Shown here: positions 8,476 through 16,044 of the stretch, one piece after another
How positions within the stretch are numbered: position 1 is the first letter of the stretch
Layout of the letters: each line of letters opens with the position of its first letter
NCBI RefSeq assembly: GCF_020524765.1
Contig: NZ_JAIVLR010000001.1
Location: 62,001 to 126,000, forward strand
DNA from: Qipengyuania gaetbuli
Lineage (GTDB): Bacteria; Pseudomonadota; Alphaproteobacteria; Sphingomonadales; Sphingomonadaceae
Length of the DNA: 64,000 nt
Direction: 5' to 3'
Notes under the pieces: generated by a model
The model's input: the letters and a program-made list of their open reading frames with translations, nothing else
The model's database searches: none
What the model was told of the DNA's origin: nothing
Made by a program: the position numbers and the translations under genes

Positions 8476-9645
8476 TTGTCGGAGGCGCAGGCATTCGGGT
8501 CCGTTACCGAACGGGATGCGGACTGGGTTCGTGAAAGCTGGCGTGAGACAGTGCGCTCGGTGCTCATTACCGAGCACCGTGCGTTTCCTGCCAATGTCCT
8601 TTCGGTAATCCTGTTCGCCGGTGCAGCCAGCTTCCTGCCGAATGCCTCGGCCTATATCCTGCCCCTGCTCATGCGCGTGCTGGCGCTTGTCGGGGCACAC
8701 CTTTCCTACAATCACCTGCGTTCCCGGATCGAGAAGGGCGCGCCGCTCGAACCGGCGCTCCGATTGCTGGGGGTCATGCTCTTCTTCGGCGGGATGAGCT
8801 GGGCCTACCTGCTGCTCCCCTCCCTCGATCCAACGGTCGATCACCCTCTCAGGGTGCTGGTCGCAGGCGGCACGCTGGTCGGCGTGGCGCTGATCGTCAC
8901 CATGACCGCCACACTGCGTATTCCCACCTTGGCCTATGTCGCGGGTTTCCTGATAACCCTGTTCGCCGGCGTCATGCTTGGCGAGCCCGACACGGCCTTC
9001 GTCTATTCGGTCGGTGTAACCCTATTGGCCGCAGGCGTGCTGATCTTCGCCTTCGCCAATGTCCGCCAACGCGAGGCATCGGCCGATATGCTGGTCGAGA
9101 ACCGGCGGCTGAACGAGGACCTGGCCGAGGCGCTGGCCCATGCCGAATTCCTTGCCAAGCACGACCCGCTGACCGGCCTGTACAATCGCCGCGCGCTGTT
9201 CGAGGAACGGCTGGTCGAAGGAGCCCGTAACGATACGGCGCACATGCTCCTGATCGACCTCGACCATTTCAAGAAGCTCAACGACACGTTCGGTCACGAT
9301 ACCGGCGATCGCGCGCTGATCGAGGCAAGCAAGCTGATGCGCGACGTCATGCGCGACTATGGTCCGGGCTATCACTTCGCCGCCCGCCTTGGCGGGGAAG
9401 AATTCTGCCTCTTCATCGACGAACCGGACGCGGCGCAGGCGCTGGTTTTCGCCGAGGATTTGCGGGAGGCCTTCTCACAATTGCACGAGGTCGTAGAGCT
9501 GCCCGCCGGCGCGCTCAGCGCGTCGATCGGGCTTACGCACCACGACCGCGGCGAGACTGTCGACCTCAGCCTGCAGCGCGCCGACGCGGCGATGTACGAT
9601 GCGAAAACGCAGGGCCGGAACCGCGTCCGCAGGGTCGAACGTTAA
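8476..9645 (+). CDS. Membrane-bound diguanylate cyclase (GGDEF domain)
   Basis: The protein has 389 residues, with a TTG start behind CAGGGGG. About six hydrophobic segments occupy residues 38-195 as a membrane sensor of no recognised type. A short coiled linker (about 196-225) follows, then a GGDEF domain beginning at HDPLTGLYNRR. The catalytic motif is GGEEF at residues 306-310, which is active in many cyclases. It would make cyclic-di-GMP from two GTP at the inner membrane. The RxxD inhibitory I-site normally placed just before the motif is absent (the residues there are YHFAARL), so product inhibition of the usual kind is not expected. An AT-rich gap of about 130 bp upstream probably holds its promoter. 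Confidence 0.92.
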   Translation: MSEAQAFGSVTERDADWVRESWRETVRSVLITEHRAFPANVLSVILFAGAASFLPNASAYILPLLMRVLALVGAHLSYNHLRSRIEKGAPLEPALRLLGVMLFFGGMSWAYLLLPSLDPTVDHPLRVLVAGGTLVGVALIVTMTATLRIPTLAYVAGFLITLFAGVMLGEPDTAFVYSVGVTLLAAGVLIFAFANVRQREASADMLVENRRLNEDLAEALAHAEFLAKHDPLTGLYNRRALFEERLVEGARNDTAHMLLIDLDHFKKLNDTFGHDTGDRALIEASKLMRDVMRDYGPGYHFAARLGGEEFCLFIDEPDAAQALVFAEDLREAFSQLHEVVELPAGALSASIGLTHHDRGETVDLSLQRADAAMYDAKTQGRNRVRRVER

Positions 9646-9654
9646 ACCCCTGTC

Positions 9655-10194
9655 ATGAGCCACCGCCTGTTCATTGCCCTGCGCCCGCCGCAGACCCTTC
9701 GCGATGCTCTGCTCGATACGATGGACGGGGTGGACAATGCCCGCTGGCAGGATGACGACCAGCTTCACCTGACCCTGCGATACATCGGCGAAACCGAGAC
9801 CCACCAGGCCGACGATCTGGCCGAAGCCCTTGGCAATATCCGTTTCGAGCCGTTCGAGCTTCGCATCGCAGGCACCGGAATTTTCGAGCGAAAAGGCGTC
9901 CCGCGAACCCTGTGGGCGGGAGTGGAGAAGAGCGAGCCGCTCGTCCGACTGCAACGCCGCGTCGAGCGCGTGTGTCAATCGGTCGGCATCGAGGCCGAGC
10001 ACAGGAAGTTCACGCCCCATGTGACCCTCGCCCGCCTCAACACGGCGAGCGGCCCGGTGGCCCCGTGGCTTGCGCAGCACGGGCAATTGGCGCTGGCGCC
10101 ATGGACCGTGCAGGAATTCGCCCTGTTCGAAAGCGAACTGCACGAAGAAGGGTCGATTTACACGCCCGTCATCCGCTATCCAGCCACGGCATGA
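9655..10194 (+). CDS. thpR: RNA 2',3'-cyclic phosphodiesterase (LigT/ThpR)
   Basis: The protein has 179 residues, the usual length. It has the two HxTx signatures of the 2H phosphoesterase superfamily, HLTL (about residues 41-44) and HVTL (about 122-125), and the LFIALRPP opening seen in bacterial ThpR. The family opens 2',3'-cyclic phosphate ends of RNA to 2'-phosphate in the cytoplasm. It lies 9 bases after the cyclase stop and overlaps the following lipoprotein gene by 4 bases (ATGA), so the three are probably co-transcribed. The physiological substrate in bacteria is not settled. Confidence 0.92.
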   Translation: MSHRLFIALRPPQTLRDALLDTMDGVDNARWQDDDQLHLTLRYIGETETHQADDLAEALGNIRFEPFELRIAGTGIFERKGVPRTLWAGVEKSEPLVRLQRRVERVCQSVGIEAEHRKFTPHVTLARLNTASGPVAPWLAQHGQLALAPWTVQEFALFESELHEEGSIYTPVIRYPATA

Positions 10195-10823
10195 AGTCCC
10201 TGCCCCTCGCCCTCCTGCCCCTAGCGCTGCTCCTTGCCTGCTCGCCTGCCGAGGTGGCGGAGGGCGAACCGCAGCAAACACCCGAGCGTGCCGCACCCGA
10301 GATCGTGGAAAGTCCCGATCCGGGCGAGAATTGCCTGCTGCTGGTGTGGTCGGAACAGGACGCGCCCGATGTCGACTTCGACCGGACGCACGACACGGTG
10401 AAAGGCGGTGCGATCTCCTGTGCCACCGGCACCAGTGCCAGCCAGTTCGAAGCGGCCATCGCAGCCCTGCGCGATGCCGCCCGCAGCGGCGACAAGGAAC
10501 GGCTGCTGCGCGAGGTGGGCATTCCCCTGCTCTACATCGACGCCAAGGGTGACCGCCGCGAGTTGACCGGGGACGAGATCGACACGCTGTTCGACGAGGT
10601 GTTCGATGCACGCATGATTGCCCTGCTGCAGAACCTCGACCTGTCCCAGATGACAGTGGAGAAAGACCAGGGCGCCTTCTTCGAACTCGGATCGCTCTGG
10701 CTGGTGGTCGATGCCACCGGTGGGCGGCCGCGCGTAGTGACGGTCAACCGGCAGGCGCTGGGCGAAGCGGCCGAAGCGGCCCGGCGGCAGGCAGACAAGG
10801 GGCGCGGCCAGATCCTCGACTAG
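10191..10823 (+). CDS. Small lipoprotein of unknown function
   Basis: The protein has 210 residues. The N-terminus MKSLPLALLPLALLLAC followed by S is a clear lipoprotein signal with the Cys at residue 17. The remainder is soluble, with no domain I recognise. It contains a CLLLVWSEQ strand and a LRDAARSGDKERLLREVGIPLLYID segment that resembles NTF2-like or DUF-type periplasmic folds. The start ATG lies inside the stop of thpR, implying coupling. The longer frame reaching back into thpR is not used, because the lipobox fixes the start. Function unknown. Confidence 0.7.
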   Translation: MKSLPLALLPLALLLACSPAEVAEGEPQQTPERAAPEIVESPDPGENCLLLVWSEQDAPDVDFDRTHDTVKGGAISCATGTSASQFEAAIAALRDAARSGDKERLLREVGIPLLYIDAKGDRRELTGDEIDTLFDEVFDARMIALLQNLDLSQMTVEKDQGAFFELGSLWLVVDATGGRPRVVTVNRQALGEAAEAARRQADKGRGQILD

Positions 10824-10972
10824 AAGAGGTTCGCAGACCCCCATCGCACATTTGCCGCTGGAACCTTGCACAACGCCTGCAATTCCTGTTCATGCGCCAT
10901 TGTCGCAAACGAAACCATATTGCGGGTGCACAATCCTATAGCCCCCGCGTTTCGCACAGTATTGGAGAGACC

Positions 10973-13189
10973 ATGAAGGCCCAGATCCTGGCCAGCGCAG
11001 CACTCGCTGCAATTCTCACGACCCAGCCCCAGGCGGCGATGGCCCAAGAGCTTCCGCCGGTCGAATGGCAGGTCAGCTATTTCGCCAACGACAGCACGCT
11101 GCCGTTCCGCGCGCCCGACTTCACCAAGTTCAGCGAGGATGCCTACATCCCCGCCTTCGAAACCGCGATGAAGATCCACGCCGCCGAGATCGAGAAGATC
11201 AAGAACAATCCCGAGGCGCCGACTTTCGAGAACACGATCGTCGCGCTCGAAACCTCGGGCAAGATGCTGACCCGCGTCGCCACCGTCTTCTTCGCGCTGA
11301 CCGGCTCGAACACCACCGACAAGCTCGACGCGATCAACACCGAGATCAGCCCCAAGCTGACCGCACACGGCGATGCCATCACGCTCGACCCGGTGCTCTT
11401 CGCCCGCGTGAAGGCGGTCTACGACAACCGCGCTGCGATGACGATGACGCCGGAAGACGCAAAGCTGCTGGAAAGCACCTATGAAGGCATGGTCCAGGCC
11501 GGCGCCCTGCTGACCGACGCCCAGCGTGAAGAGGTCAAGACGCTCAACTCGCAGCTGTCGACGCTGACCACCGAATTCGGCCAGGCCGCGCGCGCCGCGA
11601 TGAGCGACCAGCCAGTCTTCTTCGACAGCCGCGAAGACCTTGCCGGCCTTTCGGACAGCGACATCAAGGCTGCAGCCGACCTCGCAGCCGAAAAGGGCCA
11701 GCCGGGCAAGTTCGCCATCGCCTTGCAGAACACCACGCAGCAGCCGCTCCTGCCGAGCATGGCCAACCGCGCCGCGCGCGAGAAGCTGTTCAAGGCGAGC
11801 TACCACCGCGCCGACGGCCGTATGACTGTCGATACGCGCATGCTGATCGCCGAAATCGCGGAACTGCGCGCCAAGAAGGCGGCCCTGTTCGGCCAGCCCG
11901 ACTGGGCCAGCTATGCCATGTGGGACCGCATGGCCGAAAAGCCCAAGACCGCGCTCGACTTCATGGAGCAGATGGTCCCCGCCCTCGCCGCCACCCAGCG
12001 CCGCGAAGCCGCGCTGCTGACCGAGGCCATCAAGGCCGACGGCGGTGATTACGACGTGCAGCCGTGGGACTGGTACCGCTATGCCAACCGCATCAAGGCC
12101 GAGAAGTACGATCTCGATGAAGATGCGGTCATGGAATATTTCGTGCTCGACAAGGTGCTCGAAGACGGCGTGTTCTACATGGCGGAGAAGCTTTACGGCC
12201 TGACCTTCCAGCGCCGCACCGACCTGCCGGTCTATCACCCGGACGTGTGGACCTACACCGTGTTCGACCGTGACGGCAGCGAACTGGGCATCTTCTACTT
12301 CGACCCGTTCCAGCGCGCCTCCAAGCGCGGCGGTGCGTGGATGAGCAACTTCGTCGACCAGAGCCATCTCTACGGGACCAAGCCGGTCATCTACAACGTG
12401 CTGAACATCCCCAAGGCGCCGGAAGGCGAGGTGCAACTCGTCAGCTTCGACTGGGTGAACACCACCTTCCACGAATTCGGCCACGCGCTGCACGGCTTCT
12501 TCGCCGACCAGCGTTACGCCAGCCTGTCTGGCACCGCGACCGCGCGCGACTTCGTGGAATATCCGAGCCAGGTCCACGAGATGTGGGCGACCTGGCCGTC
12601 GATCCTCTCGAACTATGCCAAGCACTACAAGACGGGCGAAACGATCCCCGACGAGCTGATCGAGAAGATCGAGGCCGCGGCCAAGTTCAATCAGGGCTAT
12701 GATTTCGGCGAAGTCGTCGAAGCCGCCTTGCTCGACATGAAGTGGAGCGCGCTGTCGCCCGCAGAAGCCGCCGCCATCGACACGCCGGAGAAGGTCGACG
12801 CCTTCGAACGCAAGTCGCTGGAAGAACTCGGCCTCGAGATCGACCTCGTGCCGCCGCGCTATCGCAGCACCTATTTCAACCACATCTTCAGCTCGCCCTC
12901 GGGATACTCCGCAGGCTACTACAGCTACCTGTGGACCGAGATGCTCGACCGTGACAGCCGCAAGTGGTTCATCGAGAACGGCGGCCTGACCCGCGAAAAT
13001 GGCGACCACTACCGCGCCACCGTGCTCAGCCGCGGCGGCACGATGGACTACTTCAAGATGTTCGAGAACTTCGCGGGCCGTGCACCCGACGTGACCCCGA
13101 TGCTCGAAGCCCGCGGCCTTGTCGCCGGCGACGAAGCGGCGGACAGCGAAGTTTCGGACGGAGCGCTGCCACCGCAGGCTGTGAACTGA
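10973..13189 (+). CDS. dcp: M3 family oligopeptidase / peptidyl-dipeptidase, exported
   Basis: The protein has 738 residues. A signal peptide (MKAQILASAALAAILTTQPQ, cleavage near AMA-QE) sends it to the periplasm. The M3/thimet-oligopeptidase zinc motif is HEFGH at residues 500-504, in TTFHEFGHALHGFF. Downstream EYPSQVHEMW carries the third-ligand Glu, and the Tyr/Gly-rich substrate loop SPSGYSAGYYSYLW follows. Periplasmic Dcp releases C-terminal dipeptides from oligopeptides. Similarity is closer to Dcp than to OpdA by overall layout, but the symbol is a family-level choice. A strong terminator follows. Confidence 0.9.
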   Translation: MKAQILASAALAAILTTQPQAAMAQELPPVEWQVSYFANDSTLPFRAPDFTKFSEDAYIPAFETAMKIHAAEIEKIKNNPEAPTFENTIVALETSGKMLTRVATVFFALTGSNTTDKLDAINTEISPKLTAHGDAITLDPVLFARVKAVYDNRAAMTMTPEDAKLLESTYEGMVQAGALLTDAQREEVKTLNSQLSTLTTEFGQAARAAMSDQPVFFDSREDLAGLSDSDIKAAADLAAEKGQPGKFAIALQNTTQQPLLPSMANRAAREKLFKASYHRADGRMTVDTRMLIAEIAELRAKKAALFGQPDWASYAMWDRMAEKPKTALDFMEQMVPALAATQRREAALLTEAIKADGGDYDVQPWDWYRYANRIKAEKYDLDEDAVMEYFVLDKVLEDGVFYMAEKLYGLTFQRRTDLPVYHPDVWTYTVFDRDGSELGIFYFDPFQRASKRGGAWMSNFVDQSHLYGTKPVIYNVLNIPKAPEGEVQLVSFDWVNTTFHEFGHALHGFFADQRYASLSGTATARDFVEYPSQVHEMWATWPSILSNYAKHYKTGETIPDELIEKIEAAAKFNQGYDFGEVVEAALLDMKWSALSPAEAAAIDTPEKVDAFERKSLEELGLEIDLVPPRYRSTYFNHIFSSPSGYSAGYYSYLWTEMLDRDSRKWFIENGGLTRENGDHYRATVLSRGGTMDYFKMFENFAGRAPDVTPMLEARGLVAGDEAADSEVSDGALPPQAVN

Positions 13190-13212
13190 TCATCCCGTAA
13201 CGGGCAAGAAGA

Positions 13213-13244
13213 GGGGTCGGGCCGTTATGGTCCGGCCCCTTTTT
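13213..13244 (+). terminator. Intrinsic terminator after the M3 peptidase gene
   Basis: An 11-bp stem with two G-T wobbles (GGGGTCGGGCC pairing with GGTCCGGCCCC), a 5-base loop and a TTTTT tail follow the peptidase stop by 23 bases. The convergent gene on the other strand ends 8 bases further on. Confidence 0.9.
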
Positions 13245-13251
13245 CGTAGCC

Positions 13252-13542
13252 TCAGTCCTTGCCGCGCCAGGCGAGCGAATTGGCATTGAGCTGCGCCATG
13301 TCCTCGTTGCCGGCGATGGCCGCCTCGCCCAGCGCGATCGCGCGGGACAACACCTCGTCATCGGCATTGCGATAGGCGGGCGCGGGGATCTCCTCGTTCC
13401 ACTTCATGCCTACGGCATTGTCGAGCAGGATGCGCTGGAAGCAGTGGTCGAGGTGCACCGGCCAGTCGCGCCGGGCGGCAAGGCCGGGCAAACGTTCCCG
13501 CGTCAGGGAAAACCAATTATCGACGAGTTTTTCGCGCTCCAT
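13252..13542 (-). CDS. Conserved small protein at the end of the cobalamin-uptake operon
   Basis: The protein has 96 residues, starting at MEREKLVDNWF. It is a compact soluble protein with no signal and no catalytic motif that I can identify; small proteins of this kind in sphingomonads are sometimes labelled acetyltransferase-like without support. Distinct stretches are RDWPVHLDHCFQRILLDNAVG, a possible His-Cys pair, and the ending LNANSLAWRGKD. The start lies 14 bases after the btuD stop, on the same strand, so it should be expressed with the B12 operon. The context hints at cobalamin or nucleotide metabolism, but this is not shown. The longer upstream frame overlaps btuD and is rejected. 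Confidence 0.65.
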   Translation of the reverse strand: MEREKLVDNWFSLTRERLPGLAARRDWPVHLDHCFQRILLDNAVGMKWNEEIPAPAYRNADDEVLSRAIALGEAAIAGNEDMAQLNANSLAWRGKD

Positions 13543-13556
13543 GGCGCCAGAACGCG

Positions 13557-14285
13557 TCAGGCGGCGACCAGTGCCCTTGCCCCGTCTTCGCCGATCCATT
13601 TGACCGCGACCCGCCAGCACTGCGCGATGCGTTCAGGCGAGAGAGCCTGCTGCGGCGGTCCGTCTGCGGCGATGCGGCCTTCATGCAACACGATGACGCG
13701 GTCGGCATGGTTCATCGCATGGGCCAAGTCGTGCAGCACCAGCACGACGCCGGTGCCCCTGTCGACCTCGGCGCGCAGGTGCCGGAGCAATTCCAGCTGG
13801 TGCGCGATATCCAGCGCGGCGAGCGGCTCGTCGGCAAGGATCCAGCGTGGCTCGCCTGCCAGTACTCGGGCCAGCAGGACGCGGGCCGTTTCGCCTCCCG
13901 AAAGCGACTGCGCGCGCCGGTCTGCCAGTGCGGTTATATCGAGCGCATCCAGCGCTGCATCGACCGGTCCTGCCAGCCGGTCGCCATGCGGCATGCGCCC
14001 CAGTTCGACCAAGCGGCGAACGGACACATCCCATGCGATTTCATGCTCTTGCGGGAGATACCCGAGACGCTTTGCGCGTTCGCGCGGCGGCAGGGTGGCG
14101 AGGTTCTGGCCATCAAGCTCGACCGTTCCGCCATCCAGCGAGAGCAGGCCCGCAAGCGCTTCCAGCAGGCTCGACTTGCCCGCGCCGTTCGGTCCGCAGA
14201 TTGCTGTGACTGCGCCCGGCTCCAGCGAGCAGTCGATGCCTGCCAGCCGCCCCTCGAGCACCAGTCCCTTCGCTTCCAGCTTCAT
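13557..14285 (-). CDS. btuD: ABC transporter ATPase, cobalamin/corrinoid uptake type
   Basis: The protein has 242 residues. Walker A GPNGAGKSS (about residues 31-39), Q-loop YLPQEHEI, signature LSGGE, Walker B WILADEP and switch His in LVLHDLAHA are all present. It belongs to the Fe-siderophore/heme/B12 importer class. The substrate is assigned from the operon: a riboswitch for cobalamin, a BtuB-like receptor, a binding protein and a FecCD permease precede it. The 3' end of the permease gene overlaps its start by 4 bases. Confidence 0.88.
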   Translation of the reverse strand: MKLEAKGLVLEGRLAGIDCSLEPGAVTAICGPNGAGKSSLLEALAGLLSLDGGTVELDGQNLATLPPRERAKRLGYLPQEHEIAWDVSVRRLVELGRMPHGDRLAGPVDAALDALDITALADRRAQSLSGGETARVLLARVLAGEPRWILADEPLAALDIAHQLELLRHLRAEVDRGTGVVLVLHDLAHAMNHADRVIVLHEGRIAADGPPQQALSPERIAQCWRVAVKWIGEDGARALVAA

Positions 14286-15235
14286 GCCAGCCCCCTCCTC
14301 ATGCGCAGCAGCAGCCAGAGGAAGAAGGGTGCGCCGAGCAGGCTGAGCGCGATGCCGAGGCGCAACTCGGTCACCAGCGGCAGGACGCGCACCACGCTAT
14401 CGGCAACCAGCACCAGCAACGCACCTGCAAGCGCACTCGGCAGGATGAGTTGCGAAGGCCTGCGGTCGGTCAAGGGGCGCACGAGATGCGGCACGATCAG
14501 ACCGACGAAGCCGATTATGCCTGCCACAGCGACACCCGCTCCCACCGTCAGGGCGATTCCGAGGATGAGCAGCCACAGCAGGCGAGCGGGTTCCACTCCG
14601 AGCGAACGCGCCACCGGCTCTCCCAGCGTCAAGGCATCGAGCGATGCACTTGCACGCCACAGCAGCGCCACGCCGAGCGTGACAAGCGGCGCGGCAATCC
14701 AGACCTCGCGCCAGCTGCGGTCGGTCAGCGCGCCGTTCAGCCACAGGACGATCTCGCTCATGGCAAAGGCATTAGGTGCCATCGAAATCGCGAGCGCGGT
14801 CAGCGCGCCGGCCAGGCTGGCAACCATGAGGCCCGCCAGCGTGAACAGGGCGATCCCTCCGGTGCGCCCGGCGATGAGCGCAAGCAGGGCCATCGCCCCG
14901 CCTGCCCCGACCAGCGCGAAGGCGGGCAGCAACCAGGCGCTCGCCGCATAGCCGAAGAACAGCGCCGTTACTGCGCCCAGCGCCGCGCCCGGCGCAATGC
15001 CGAACAACCCCGGATCGGCGAGCGGATTGCGCAAATAGCCCTGCATGGCCGCCCCTGCCGCTCCCAGCCCCGCCCCGACGACGATTGCCAGCACCGCACG
15101 CGGCAGGCGCAATTCGCCGAGGATGAGCCAGGCATTGGGCGTGCTCGCCGGATCGATCCACACGCGTCCCGCCAGCAGCGACAGCGGGAGTGCCAGCGCC
15201 AGGAGGCCTGCAAAAACCAGGACCGCCCGGTTCAC
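14282..15235 (-). CDS. btuC: FecCD/BtuC-type permease
   Basis: The protein has 317 residues, with about ten hydrophobic segments in the FecCD fold. Characteristic stretches are LRLPRAVLAIVVGAGLGAAG followed by NPLADPGLFGIAPGAALGA, and later GIIGFVGLIVPHLVRPL, the EAA-like coupling helix that docks the ATPase. The GTG start overlaps the stop of the binding-protein gene (GTGA). A longer frame beginning 63 bases upstream would read into that gene and lacks a better ribosome site. It forms the inner-membrane channel with BtuD. Confidence 0.9.
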   Translation of the reverse strand: MNRAVLVFAGLLALALPLSLLAGRVWIDPASTPNAWLILGELRLPRAVLAIVVGAGLGAAGAAMQGYLRNPLADPGLFGIAPGAALGAVTALFFGYAASAWLLPAFALVGAGGAMALLALIAGRTGGIALFTLAGLMVASLAGALTALAISMAPNAFAMSEIVLWLNGALTDRSWREVWIAAPLVTLGVALLWRASASLDALTLGEPVARSLGVEPARLLWLLILGIALTVGAGVAVAGIIGFVGLIVPHLVRPLTDRRPSQLILPSALAGALLVLVADSVVRVLPLVTELRLGIALSLLGAPFFLWLLLRMRRGLA

Positions 15236-16044
15236 TGCGTGCCCTTGCGGATATCGGCGAGCCGTTCGGCCGCGCGGATGATGGTCGGACCGCCGCAATA
15301 GATGAGGCGCGTGTCAAAAGCTTCGCGGCGCATCTGCGGCAGGCGCGAGAGGAGCGGATGGTGCTGGCCGGTCTCGCCGCCAGCCACCAGCAGCACTTCG
15401 GGCGGATCGGCAACGACCTGCTCCAGAGAAAGGTAATCCGCCTGCGCCATGCCGCGGTTTGCCGAATAGCTGGCAAAGCCCGTCCGGTGCAGCAGGTCGC
15501 TCACCAGCGAGCTTTCGCCCGGGACGATCCCGCCGGGCTGCCACAGGGCTGCCTCGATCGGAGCGCCCGTCGTGGCTACAGCCTGCAAGGCCGCTTCCAT
15601 GCTTGCCACCAGCGCCTCGCCGGCAGCGACATTGCCCGCGAGCGTTGCCAGCTGGCGGACCTGCTCCGCGCTATCCTCGACCGTCGATGCGGCACCGAAG
15701 GTGGCGACTTCCAGTCCGAGGTCTTCCAGCGCGGCGCGGGTGGCGGGATCGATGAACGTGCTGGCGACCACGAGATCGGGGTCGAGCGCCAGCACCTCCT
15801 CCACCGTCCCGCCGGTCGCGAGGTAGCGGGCCGCATCCTGCGGCTCCATCGAACTGGCGCGCGGGTCCTTGCTGTAATGCGAAATCGCCAGCAGCTGTCC
15901 GGGTGCCGTGACCTCGGCAAGGATGGCATCGGTGCAGGGATTGAGGCTGACGATGGTCGGCCGGGCATCGCGCTGCGGCGCGCGGGCCTCCGCTCCCGCG
16001 CAGGACGCGAGAGCCAGGGCCAGCGCGGGCAGGAGCGGCTTCAC
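15232..16044 (-). CDS. btuF: Periplasmic cobalamin-binding lipoprotein / substrate-binding protein
   Basis: The protein has 270 residues, with a GTG start overlapping the btuB stop by 4 bases. The N-terminus has a short hydrophobic run ending in LASC, a lipobox with Cys at about residue 15. The BtuF/FecB-type two-domain binding fold is shown by RPTIVSLNPCTDAILAEV, EVLALDPDLVVAS and, near the end, TRLIYCGGPTIIRAAERLADI. It would pass corrinoids from the outer-membrane receptor to BtuCD. The substrate is inferred from the riboswitch. Confidence 0.85.
   Translation of the reverse strand: MKPLLPALALALASCAGAEARAPQRDARPTIVSLNPCTDAILAEVTAPGQLLAISHYSKDPRASSMEPQDAARYLATGGTVEEVLALDPDLVVASTFIDPATRAALEDLGLEVATFGAASTVEDSAEQVRQLATLAGNVAAGEALVASMEAALQAVATTGAPIEAALWQPGGIVPGESSLVSDLLHRTGFASYSANRGMAQADYLSLEQVVADPPEVLLVAGGETGQHHPLLSRLPQMRREAFDTRLIYCGGPTIIRAAERLADIRKGTQ

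Noticed and set aside
10820-13009. Long minus-strand open frame opposite the M3 peptidase gene
   Set aside because: It is a mirror of codon bias in the real gene and carries no recognisable motif.
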